This document shows, piece after piece, positions 1 through 6,054 of a DNA stretch of 9,919 nt (the stretch's first letter is position 1; each line of letters begins with the position of its first letter). The stretch is from JAHJRJ01 sp037443685 (GTDB lineage Bacteria > Bacteroidota > Ignavibacteria > UBA10030 > BY39), in contig JBBINX010000077.1 in NCBI GenBank assembly GCA_037443685.1, forward strand, positions 1-9,919. The letters are read 5' to 3'. Under the pieces are notes generated by a model, which was not told the DNA's origin, did not search any database, and was given only the letters and a program-made list of their open reading frames with translations. A program made the translations under genes and the position numbers.

Positions 1-650
1 ATCATAATGTTGCATTGAGGTTGATTGACGTTTTGGATAGACCGATTGTTGGACCGAGTGCGAATATCTCGGGGCGACCAAGTCCAACTACAGCGCAACA
101 TGTCCACAATGATTTGAATGGTAGAATCGATTTAATATTAGATGCAGGCAGATGCGATATAGGAGTCGAATCGACAGTTGTTGATGTAACAATTCAGCCG
201 CCTTTGATTTTGAGATTTGGTGGATTAACACGCGAGCGGATAGAGCAGCTTATCTGTGAAGTTCAGACAACTGAAGATGAGTCTTTGAAGAAGCGATCAC
301 CTGGAACTCGATATCGGCATTATGCACCGGAAGCAAAAGTAGTATTATTTGAAAGAGGTAACACAGTAGCATTCGAGCAACTCTATCAAAAATATTCCAA
401 TGAAGGGAAAAAAGTTGGTTTTATAGTGTACTCAATAACTGGTTCTTCTATAAAAAAAAGTGATTTAGGGAAAATTATTCCCAATGATATTGATAATTAT
501 ACAAGATTACTTTTTCAGATGCTAAGAGATTTAGATAAACTTGAAACCGATGTTATTTTGGTTGAAAGTGTAGAAGAAACAGGGTTAGGTAAAGCAATAA
601 TGGATCGTCTAATGAAGGCTACACACAGAGGGAAATCTGACAAAATATAG
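1..650 (+). CDS. sua5: L-threonylcarbamoyladenylate synthase, Sua5 type (5'-truncated by window edge)
   Basis: This enzyme makes threonylcarbamoyl-AMP from threonine, bicarbonate and ATP, the first step of the universal t6A37 modification of tRNAs reading ANN codons. It acts in the cytoplasm. The frame is open to the left edge (codons begin at base 3), and the residues before the TTG at 15 fit the family, so that TTG is not the true start. The visible part has the GPSANISG motif of the catalytic fold, then DAGRCDIGVESTVVD, a substrate-pocket motif. It continues into the SPGTRYRHYAPEA linker and a C-terminal Sua5 domain ending in a GLGKAIMDRLMKA segment. That extra domain separates Sua5 from the shorter TsaC form. 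The N-terminal part lies outside the window. The gene ends with TAG and is followed by 179 non-coding bases, so it is not closely linked to the next gene. Confidence 0.93.
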   Translation, partial: HNVALRLIDVLDRPIVGPSANISGRPSPTTAQHVHNDLNGRIDLILDAGRCDIGVESTVVDVTIQPPLILRFGGLTRERIEQLICEVQTTEDESLKKRSPGTRYRHYAPEAKVVLFERGNTVAFEQLYQKYSNEGKKVGFIVYSITGSSIKKSDLGKIIPNDIDNYTRLLFQMLRDLDKLETDVILVESVEETGLGKAIMDRLMKATHRGKSDKI

Positions 651-765
651 TTCAATATTTTAAATTTAGCAGATATAATGTCGTTGTATCTCCTTGTTAT
701 ACAATAAGTTATGTGAAGTTGAATATTTTTCTTGGATTTTAATAAAAAATGTATTATTATTGGAA

Positions 766-783
766 CGTTTTCTATGGAAAACG
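766..783. repeat. Short perfect hairpin (7-bp arms, 4-base loop)
   Basis: CGTTTTC at 766-772 pairs perfectly with GAAAACG at 777-783 around the loop TATG. It lies 46 bases before the start of the zinc-ribbon gene in otherwise featureless AT-rich DNA. It has no T-run directly after it, so it does not look like a terminator. It could be an operator or a leader hairpin, or chance in AT-rich sequence. Confidence 0.3.
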
Positions 784-829
784 AGTTATAAATTTTGTGA
801 AAGAGAAAAAATAAAGGTAAATAGATTTA

Positions 830-1027
830 ATGGAAGTAAAAACAAGAGCAAAAATTATCGGATTGGTTATCACTACGTGCCCAGCGTGTCATAATCCTAT
901 TAATTTTGACAGACAGGCAAATAAAATTTGTGCATATTGTGAAACCGAGGTGTACATCAACCTTGATAAGGTTGAAGTAAGCCTTCGAAGTCCAATCGCA
1001 AAAAAAATGAAATTAAGTCTGAATTAA
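830..1027 (+). CDS. Small zinc-ribbon protein, function unknown
   Basis: This 65-residue protein has two knuckles, CPAC (Cys17, Cys20) and CAYC (Cys34, Cys37). The C-x2-C-x13-C-x2-C spacing is that of a zinc ribbon binding one metal ion. No enzymatic motif is visible and the family is not recognised by name. A weak ribosome-binding site (AAAGG at 813-817) sits 12 bases before the ATG. A competing ORF in another frame (694-894) overlaps the start but has no recognisable content, and the cysteine pattern favours this frame. A hairpin with a T-run directly follows the stop, so the gene looks like its own short transcription unit. Proteins of this kind often bind nucleic acid or act in metal handling, but nothing here proves either. 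Confidence 0.6.
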   Translation: MEVKTRAKIIGLVITTCPACHNPINFDRQANKICAYCETEVYINLDKVEVSLRSPIAKKMKLSLN

Positions 1028-1032
1028 TCATT

Positions 1033-1066
1033 AATATTTCTTCTTTACAGGAGAAATATTTTTTTT
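1033..1066 (+). terminator. Putative Rho-independent terminator after the zinc-ribbon gene
   Basis: AATATTTCT (1033-1041) pairs perfectly with AGAAATATT (1052-1060) around a 10-base loop and runs into eight Ts (1059-1066). It begins 6 bases after the upstream stop and lies before the Rrf2 gene, separating the two transcription units. The stem has little GC, so efficiency is uncertain. Confidence 0.55.
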
Positions 1067-1100
1067 CCTATAAATAAGACTAAAAAGGTCGTATATATTA

Positions 1101-1508
1101 ATGTTACAACTCTCAAAAAAAGTTGAATATGGTTTAATCGCTTTACGTTATATCGCATCAAAAGTAAACGGATGTGTCGTAACGACAAAAGAAATTTCCG
1201 ATAAGTTCAATATCTCATATGAGTTACTTGCAAAAGTTTTGCAAAAACTTACTCGCGAAGGCATAATTATTTCATATCAAGGCGTCAAAGGTGGTTACAT
1301 ACTAGCACGAAAACCTGATCAGATAAAATTATCGGATGTTATTTCAGCGATAGAAGGAAAATCTAACATTTCATTAGTGAATTGCGAATTAGGGAAACAG
1401 GAGATGTGTAATATTTTTTCAACTTGCACAATCAAAGACCCTCTTGCAAAAATTCAAAACATCATTAACAATATTTTTAACGACGTAACTATTTCGGAGA
1501 TTGTGTGA
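1101..1508 (+). CDS. Rrf2/IscR-family transcriptional regulator
   Basis: This 135-residue regulator has the usual Rrf2 length and begins with the family start pattern (LSKKVEYGLIALRYIAS). A winged helix-turn-helix follows (about residues 27-72), with TTKEISDKFNISYELLAKVLQKL as the recognition part and GVKGGYILAR as the wing. Three cysteines, Cys95, Cys103 and Cys109, occupy the position of the [2Fe-2S]-binding loop of IscR, although the first gap here is seven residues rather than five. Rrf2 proteins of this type sense cluster supply or oxidative stress and usually control their own operon. The stop overlaps the GTG start of the desulfurase gene by four bases, so the two are almost certainly co-transcribed and translationally coupled. 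It is likely autoregulatory, by family precedent. Confidence 0.92.
   Translation: MLQLSKKVEYGLIALRYIASKVNGCVVTTKEISDKFNISYELLAKVLQKLTREGIIISYQGVKGGYILARKPDQIKLSDVISAIEGKSNISLVNCELGKQEMCNIFSTCTIKDPLAKIQNIINNIFNDVTISEIV
1496..1508 (+). promoter_or_regulatory. Ribosome-binding site and GTGA start/stop overlap for the first desulfurase
   Basis: GGAG at 1496-1499 lies five bases before a GTG at 1505, and that GTG overlaps the TGA of the regulator gene. Starting here gives MINSVYMDYQATTP, which matches the usual desulfurase N-terminus better than the in-frame ATG at 1523. The overlap indicates translational coupling. Confidence 0.7.
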
Positions 1509-2713
1509 TTAATTCAGTATACATGGATTACCAAGCCACAACACCGACAGACAAACGTGTTTTGGAAGTTATGGTGCCGTATTTTTCAGAGAAATTTGGT
1601 AATCCTGCAAGCCGTCAGCACAAATACGGTTGGGTTGCTGAAAGTGCGGTAGAGAATGCGCGTAATTCAATCGCACGATTTTTTAAAATTGATCCGAAAG
1701 AAATAATTTTTACTAGTGGAGCTACCGAATCGAATAACTTAGCTATTAAAGGAACTGCGGAATCTTACGCTTCGAAAGGGAAGCACATAATTACTTGTGC
1801 CACCGAACATAAATCCGTTCTTGATGTTTGTAAGCGTTTAGAAAAATTTGGCTATAAAGTTACTTACTTACCTGTGAATGAATACGGATTGATAGATTTG
1901 AATAACCTCATTGAATCTATCACGAACGAAACATTCCTCGTATCAATAATGATTGCAAATAATGAAGTAGGTACGATTCAGGATGTTGAAACAATCGGGG
2001 AGATATGCTCAAAAAATAATATAATTTTTCATACCGATGCCACACAAGCCGTCGGAAAAATTCCTATTGATATTGAATTAGTAAAAATAGACCTTCTATC
2101 ATTTTCGGGACACAAAATATACGGACCGAAAGGTGTCGGCGCTTTATTGATTCGTAATCGTAATAAAAAAATAAAGTTAATTCCTCAAATAGATGGTGGG
2201 GGCCACGAACGGGGCATAAGATCTGGAACATTAAACGTTCCGGGTATCGTAGGTCTTGCAAAAGCTTTAGAGTTATGCAACGATTCAATGTCCGAAGAAC
2301 AGAAACGCCTCTCCTCCCTCCGCAACAAGATGCAAAATATCTTCATGAATGAATTAGACGATGTTTATCTGAACGGTCATCCGACTCAGCGACTATGTAA
2401 TAATTTAAATATGAGTTTCTTGTATGTCGAAGACAACGCTTTAATGATGAGTTTAAAAGAGATTGCTGTTTCTTCCGGCTCGGCGTGCTCAACTGCTCAG
2501 CCACAACCGTCACACGTATTAAAAGCACTCGGATTGGACGAAGAAAGACGCCACTCAGCCATACGGTTTAGCCTTGGCAGATTCAACACCGAAGAAGAAG
2601 TCGACTTTGTTGTTTCTCGTGTTATCGAAGCTGTAAAAACTTTGAGGGGATTTTCTTCTATTTACAAAAAACGCATTGCTCAAAAACAAACACAAATGAA
2701 TTCCAACATTTAA
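1505..2713 (+). CDS. iscS: Cysteine desulfurase, IscS type
   Basis: This is a PLP-dependent class V aminotransferase-fold enzyme that removes sulfur from L-cysteine, giving alanine and a persulfide on a catalytic cysteine. It supplies sulfur for Fe-S clusters and possibly for tRNA thiolation. The protein is 402 residues, normal for IscS. Visible motifs are DYQATTP (8-14), SGATESNN (71-78), the PLP-stacking His102 in EHKSV, HTDATQAVGK (176-185), the PLP Schiff-base lysine Lys204 in SGHKIYGPKG, and GGGHERGIRSGT (231-241). The catalytic loop SSGSACSTA carries Cys328. The loop and GGGHERG motif are those of IscS rather than SufS. The C-terminal extension after about residue 385 (KKRIAQKQTQMNSNI) is polar and unlike a scaffold-binding tail I know. 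It is co-transcribed with the Rrf2 gene before it. A second desulfurase lies two genes downstream, so the pair may be specialised. Confidence 0.93.
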   Translation: MINSVYMDYQATTPTDKRVLEVMVPYFSEKFGNPASRQHKYGWVAESAVENARNSIARFFKIDPKEIIFTSGATESNNLAIKGTAESYASKGKHIITCATEHKSVLDVCKRLEKFGYKVTYLPVNEYGLIDLNNLIESITNETFLVSIMIANNEVGTIQDVETIGEICSKNNIIFHTDATQAVGKIPIDIELVKIDLLSFSGHKIYGPKGVGALLIRNRNKKIKLIPQIDGGGHERGIRSGTLNVPGIVGLAKALELCNDSMSEEQKRLSSLRNKMQNIFMNELDDVYLNGHPTQRLCNNLNMSFLYVEDNALMMSLKEIAVSSGSACSTAQPQPSHVLKALGLDEERRHSAIRFSLGRFNTEEEVDFVVSRVIEAVKTLRGFSSIYKKRIAQKQTQMNSNI

Positions 2714-2728
2714 AACAAATATAAAATA

Positions 2729-3037
2729 ATGAAGCATTCAGATTTAATAATTCAAAAATATCAAGAATTTTTAAAATATTTAAAAACCATACTACCGGTT
2801 TATCATAATTCAAATATTTTCTTCAGGGATATACACTATGGCGTAATTCATTTTCTTAGCGAGAAGGAAAAAAAAGTAAGATACGGTAAAGCTGAACTAA
2901 TTGCAGAAATTGTGATTAGTTTTTTAGAGAAGGAAAATATACTTAGAAAAATTGATCGTCAAACATGGGCACTTAACTATCCCGAATTTATTACTCCACG
3001 GGTTGAGAAAAAACATCAAGTCGCAACAAAAGTATAA
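2729..3037 (+). CDS. Small conserved-context protein in the Fe-S operon, function unknown
   Basis: This 102-residue basic protein starts 15 bases after the first desulfurase stop and lies 51 bases before the second, so it is inside the operon. I do not recognise the family. It contains no cysteine, so it is unlikely to carry a cluster or persulfide itself. The N-terminal half (residues 5-45) is aromatic-rich and probably helical. The segment from about 52 to 85 (GKAELIAEIVISFLEKENI followed by a charged turn and W80) has the shape of a helix-turn-helix with a short wing. The C-terminal tail is lysine-rich and probably flexible. No clear Shine-Dalgarno sequence precedes the ATG. Reasonable guesses are an adaptor for a desulfurase, as IscX or SufE-type proteins are in other systems, or a small DNA-binding protein; no homology supports either. 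Confidence 0.75.
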   Translation: MKHSDLIIQKYQEFLKYLKTILPVYHNSNIFFRDIHYGVIHFLSEKEKKVRYGKAELIAEIVISFLEKENILRKIDRQTWALNYPEFITPRVEKKHQVATKV

Positions 3038-3055
3038 TTTATTATTCAAACCGAG

Positions 3056-3072
3056 TTGATATAAAATATCAA
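3056..3072. repeat. Perfect 17-bp palindrome ahead of the second desulfurase gene
   Basis: TTGATAT (3056-3062) and ATATCAA (3066-3072) are exact inverted copies around AAA. The site occupies the only sizeable gap between genes in the operon and ends 16 bases before the nifS start. It could be an operator, for example for a dimeric regulator, or a small mRNA hairpin that adjusts nifS translation. AT-rich palindromes of this size also arise by chance. Confidence 0.4.
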
Positions 3073-3088
3073 TGTAAAGAGCTATAAT

Positions 3089-4255
3089 ATGGAAAGAGTT
3101 TATTTAGATAATAACGCAACCACACTTGTCGATCCGAAAGTAAAAGCAGCGATGGACCCGTTTTTCTGCGAAATGTACGGCAACCCGAATTCTCTGCATA
3201 CTTTCGGTACTGAAACGCATCCCTATTTACGAATCGCAATGGACAGGCTTTATACCGGAATTAACGCAGATGATCAGGATGATATTATTATCAATAGCTG
3301 TGCGACGGAAGGGAATAATACAGTTTTAAAAGCGGTTTACTTTGACCTAATCTGCGGTGGAAGGAAAAACCATATTATTACTTCGCAGATAGAACACCCA
3401 TCGGTTATTAATACCTGTAAATTCTTAGAAAACCTCGGTGTGGAAGTATCCTATTTACCGGTGAATAAAGACGGAATTGTTGATTTGGCAACATTAAAGC
3501 GTTACCTGAATCCGGACAAGACGGCGCTAGTGTCAATTATGTGGGCGAATAATGAAACAGGATTGATTATGCCGATAAAGGAGCTTTCAGAATATTGCAA
3601 GGGAAATGGGGTTCTTTTCCATACAGACGCTGTCCAAGCGGTAGGTAAACTCAGAGTCGATGTCAGTGAAGTCGCTGTGGATTTTCTCACGTTCAGCGCC
3701 CATAAGTTCCATGGTCCAAAGGGTGTTGGTGGGCTTTATGTACGTAAAGGGGTCAAAATCACACCGCTTCTGCATGGTGGCGAACAAATGGGTAGTAAAC
3801 GTGCCGGCACAGTAAACACTCCTTTTTTAATCGGAATGGGCTATGCTATGGAACTGGCGATTCAAAATATGCAATACGAAGAAATGGTGGTAAGGAAGCT
3901 TCGGGATAAACTTGAAGATGCTATCGCGAAAATAAGCGATACCGAAATTATCGGCAGTCGGGAAAACCGAACACCAAACACGATATTAGTATCAATACGC
4001 GGCGTGGAAGGAGAAGCTATGATTTGGGACTTGAATCAACAGGGTATAGCGGCGTCAACCGGTAGCGCATGTGCCTCGGAATCCCTAGAACCCAACCCGA
4101 CGTTCGTGGCGATTGGAATTAATAAAGAACTCGCTCACACTGGTATTCGCTTAAGCCTTTCACGGTTTACAACCGAAGAAGAGGTTGATTATGCTGCCAT
4201 CGCTATTGAAAAAAGTGTAAAAAGACTAAGAAGTATTTCGTCCACTTATAAATGA
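3089..4255 (+). CDS. nifS: Cysteine desulfurase, NifS type
   Basis: This second PLP-dependent cysteine desulfurase would hand sulfur to the NifU scaffold encoded next. The 388-residue protein has YLDNNATT at the start, SCATEGNN (70-77), the PLP-stacking His103 in IEHPSV, HTDAVQAVGK (178-187), the PLP lysine Lys206 in SAHKFHGPKG, and GGEQMGSKRAGT (230-241). The catalytic loop STGSACASESLE carries Cys328. The motifs THPYLRIAMDRLY, WANNETGL, EGEAMIWDLN and LAHTGIRLSLSRF are those I recall from the NifS of Helicobacter and Campylobacter, which serves general Fe-S assembly. It differs clearly from the IscS-type protein in the same operon. The gap to nifU is 20 bases. By eye it is richer in GC than the regulator gene upstream (29 of 60 bases at 3121-3180 against 22 of 60 at 1141-1200), consistent with a separate origin of the nifS-nifU pair. 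Confidence 0.93.
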   Translation: MERVYLDNNATTLVDPKVKAAMDPFFCEMYGNPNSLHTFGTETHPYLRIAMDRLYTGINADDQDDIIINSCATEGNNTVLKAVYFDLICGGRKNHIITSQIEHPSVINTCKFLENLGVEVSYLPVNKDGIVDLATLKRYLNPDKTALVSIMWANNETGLIMPIKELSEYCKGNGVLFHTDAVQAVGKLRVDVSEVAVDFLTFSAHKFHGPKGVGGLYVRKGVKITPLLHGGEQMGSKRAGTVNTPFLIGMGYAMELAIQNMQYEEMVVRKLRDKLEDAIAKISDTEIIGSRENRTPNTILVSIRGVEGEAMIWDLNQQGIAASTGSACASESLEPNPTFVAIGINKELAHTGIRLSLSRFTTEEEVDYAAIAIEKSVKRLRSISSTYK

Positions 4256-4275
4256 TAAATTATGGAAAGTAAAAT

Positions 4276-5244
4276 ATGCCAAAGAATGATTTGATCGGAG
4301 GTTCGCTCTGGGAACAGTATTCAAATAAGGTCAGCGAAAGGATGAATAATCCCCTCCATCGCGGTGAGATTCTTGAAGAAGAAGCTAAGGCTCTCGGAGC
4401 AAAGCTCATTATCGCTGACTGGGGCGCTGAAGCCTGCGGGGATGCTGTCCGACTTTACTGGGCGGTTGATACTAACACAGATAAAATAATCAAAGCAACT
4501 TTTAAAAGTTTCGGATGCGGAACTGCCATTGCTTCGAGTGATATGATGTGCGAGCTTTGTTTAGGGAAGACGGTTGACGAGGTAATAAAAATCACCAACA
4601 TCGACGTGGAAAAAGCCTTACGTGATGAAGATGGAACAGCAGCTATTCCGCCCCAGAAAATGCATTGCAGTGTTATGGCGTATGATGTCATTAAAAAAGC
4701 AGCATCTCTCTACAAAGGCGTTGATATGGAAAGCCTTGAGGATGGTCTTATTGTTTGTGAATGCGCCCGGGTTTCTTTGGGGACCATTAAAGACGTTATA
4801 CGAATTAATGACTTAAAGACTGTTGAAGAAATTACTCAATATACAAAAGCGGGGGCGTTTTGTAAGTCGTGCATCCGCCCCGGTGGACATGAGAAAAGAA
4901 ATTATTATTTAATAGATATACTAAAAGAGGTAAGAGCAGAAATGGAAAAAGAAAAAACTCAGAAATACGTAGAGCCGAAAGACTTTAAATCGATGAGTCT
5001 GGTACAGAAATTAAAATCGGTAGAAAAATCGCTGGAAGCCGAAGTAAAACCGATGCTGGTTGCTGACGGTGGAAATCTGGAAGTCGTTGATATAAGGGAT
5101 AACGAAGGATTCTCGGATGTATTCGTCAGATATTTGGGTGCATGCCGCGGATGTCCTGCTTCTCATACAGGTACTTTATACGCTATCCAAAATTATCTCA
5201 ACGAAAAGCTAGATAAGTCCATCCGCGTATTCCCGGTAGAATAA
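4276..5244 (+). CDS. nifU: NifU-type Fe-S cluster assembly scaffold (IscU + BFD-like [2Fe-2S] + Nfu domains)
   Basis: NifU is the scaffold on which clusters are built from desulfurase sulfur before transfer to apo-proteins. The full three-domain architecture is present in 322 residues. The IscU-like domain (about 15-150) has ligands Cys54 and Asp56 (EACGDAVRLY), Cys81 (FGCGTAIASS) and Cys131 (MHCSVMA). The central BFD-like domain (about 158-205) has Cys161, Cys163, Cys196 and Cys199 for a permanent [2Fe-2S] cluster. The C-terminal Nfu domain (about 242-322) has Cys290 and Cys293 in GACRGCPAS. Two further cysteines, Cys92 and Cys95 (MMCELC), lie close to the active loop. The sequence, including its IGGSLWEQYS start, resembles the epsilonproteobacterial NifU I recall. 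GGAAAG at 4264-4269 is a good ribosome-binding site. It follows nifS by 20 bases and ends the operon; a 395-base gap follows. Local GC is high (36 of 60 at 4381-4440). Confidence 0.96.
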   Translation: MPKNDLIGGSLWEQYSNKVSERMNNPLHRGEILEEEAKALGAKLIIADWGAEACGDAVRLYWAVDTNTDKIIKATFKSFGCGTAIASSDMMCELCLGKTVDEVIKITNIDVEKALRDEDGTAAIPPQKMHCSVMAYDVIKKAASLYKGVDMESLEDGLIVCECARVSLGTIKDVIRINDLKTVEEITQYTKAGAFCKSCIRPGGHEKRNYYLIDILKEVRAEMEKEKTQKYVEPKDFKSMSLVQKLKSVEKSLEAEVKPMLVADGGNLEVVDIRDNEGFSDVFVRYLGACRGCPASHTGTLYAIQNYLNEKLDKSIRVFPVE

Positions 5245-5333
5245 TCGAAATAAAACAATGATATATTTGAAATCGAGAAATCGGATGAAAATATAATTTT
5301 TTAGGGCTGCGGTGAACCAAAATGTTAGCAAAT

Positions 5334-5440
5334 TGTCATTGCGGTGAGTCCATTCCCTGACGGAGGACGAAGCAATCTGACAACGTGAGAATGATTGAAA
5401 AGTGGGATTGTTTCTTCATCTTTAGCGGATCGCAATTACG
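5334..5440. repeat. Degenerate interspersed palindromic repeat (GTCATTGCG / GAAGCAATCT type)
   Basis: GTCATTGCG at 5335-5343 mirrors CGCAATTAC at 5431-5439, and GAAGCAATCT at 5369-5378 mirrors GGATTGTTTC at 5405-5414, each arm matching about eight of ten bases. The blocks are nested in the right order, so the whole can fold as a long imperfect hairpin. A repeat with this pair of motifs (CATTGCG...CGAAGCAATC) is one I recall from intergenic regions of many unrelated bacteria. This copy is eroded. Confidence 0.5.
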
Positions 5441-5445
5441 TTAAT

Positions 5446-5612
5446 AACTGATGTTACGCAAAGTTCAATTTTTATGGGAAATAAGAACGATTTAATGAAT
5501 AATAGAACACAGATAACGCTGATTTTGACTGATTTTCAAGGATTTCAATCTGTGTACATCAGTTTAATCTGTGTCATCAGTGGTCTATTTTATGTTTTGT
5601 GTAACATCAGTT
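5446..5612. repeat. MITE-like element with 17-bp terminal inverted repeats
   Basis: AACTGATGTTACGCAAA (5446-5462) and TTTGTGTAACATCAGTT (5596-5612) are inverted copies with one mismatch in 17. Between them lies a second, inner inverted pair (5501-5524 against 5566-5589, 19 of 24 matching) built on CACAGAT / ATCTGTG. There are also two imperfect direct copies of AATCTGTGTaCATCAGT at 5547-5565 and 5566-5583. The element encodes nothing and is about 167 bases long, the scale of a non-autonomous mobile element. A clear target-site duplication was not found. Confidence 0.55.
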
Positions 5613-5639
5613 CATAATTAAAAATATTGAAAGAAAAAT

Positions 5640-5996
5640 ATGACTAATAGAGTTCCAGTAGAAATAACAGAAAAAGCAGTTATAGAGATCAATAAAATTC
5701 GGACTGCGCATAACATTTCAGTTAATCATGGGTTACGTTTAGGAGTACGAAGTGGTGGCTGCTGTGGGGTTTCGTATCTTTTAGGATTCGAAGAAAAAGC
5801 CAAACAAGAAGATATAATTTATGAAACTGGTGGTATATCCATCTTCATTGATCCGGTGAGTTCTGATTACCTTGCAGGCGCTCAACTTGATTTTCGTGAA
5901 AGTGAGATGGGCAGTGGCTTCGTCTTTAATAATGTCAATCAAGAACATAGCCCAAGTGCGAATGGTTGTAGTAGTGGTTCTTGCGAGACCTGTTAA
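5640..5996 (+). CDS. A-type Fe-S carrier (HesB/IscA family) with atypical C-terminus
   Basis: A-type carriers accept clusters from scaffolds and deliver them to target proteins. The 118-residue protein has the family fold signatures ITEKAVIEI near the start, GLRLGVRSGGCCGVSY with the first conserved cysteine Cys41, an extra Cys42 beside it, FIDPVSSDYLAGAQLDF (69-85) and GSGFVFNN (91-98). The usual C-terminal pair of cysteines in a CGCGxSF motif is missing. Instead the tail runs through QEHSPSANG and ends with Cys110, Cys115 and Cys118. Three cysteines remain available at the tail, so metal or cluster binding is plausible but with different geometry. The gene lies 395 bases after nifU and 58 bases before the superoxide dismutase gene. 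It may be its own unit or be transcribed with that gene. Confidence 0.88.
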   Translation: MTNRVPVEITEKAVIEINKIRTAHNISVNHGLRLGVRSGGCCGVSYLLGFEEKAKQEDIIYETGGISIFIDPVSSDYLAGAQLDFRESEMGSGFVFNNVNQEHSPSANGCSSGSCETC

Positions 5997-6041
5997 AAAA
6001 TCAAAATAAATAAATAATATGTAAATTAAACAAACAAATAT

Positions 6042-6047
6042 AGGAGA
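6042..6047 (+). promoter_or_regulatory. Strong Shine-Dalgarno site for superoxide dismutase
   Basis: AGGAGA lies seven bases before the ATG at 6055. Most starts in this window have weak sites, so this one suggests high expression of the dismutase. Confidence 0.7.
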
Positions 6048-6054
6048 AATAAAT

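Larger units (their letters stand above)
5245..5639. other. Gene-free spacer built of degenerate palindromic elements
   Basis: No plausible coding region is present in these 395 bases on either strand. The first 90 bases are unremarkable and show no clear terminator for nifU. From about 5334 to 5612 the spacer is made of two adjacent palindromic structures, annotated separately. The last 27 bases lead into the A-type carrier gene and must contain its ribosome-binding site (GAAAG at 5629-5633). A promoter for the carrier gene would be expected here, but no clear consensus is visible. Confidence 0.6.

Noticed and set aside
694..894. 66-residue plus-strand ORF
   Set aside because: It has no recognisable motif, and its end overlaps the zinc-ribbon gene in another frame, where the paired CxxC knuckles are convincing.
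1069..1097. Possible IscR/Rrf2 operator (GAC-N7-GTC flanked by TATA) before the regulator gene
   Set aside because: The half-sites are only three bases and the flanks are not symmetric. It does not match a known IscR site well enough to call.
3502..3787. Minus-strand ORFs inside nifS
   Set aside because: They lie antisense to a strongly supported gene and have no family features. The same applies to minus-strand ORFs inside iscS and nifU.
3089..5244. Nitrogen-fixation cluster
   Set aside because: nifS and nifU alone do not indicate nitrogen fixation. No nitrogenase or cofactor genes are visible, and this NifS/NifU type serves general cluster assembly.
5446..5612. CRISPR array
   Set aside because: The repeats are only two tandem, imperfect copies without unique spacers of constant length, and no cas gene is nearby.
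5245..5640. Riboswitch or structured RNA leader before the A-type carrier gene
   Set aside because: The pairing is explained by the two palindromic repeat elements, and no known riboswitch core was recognised.
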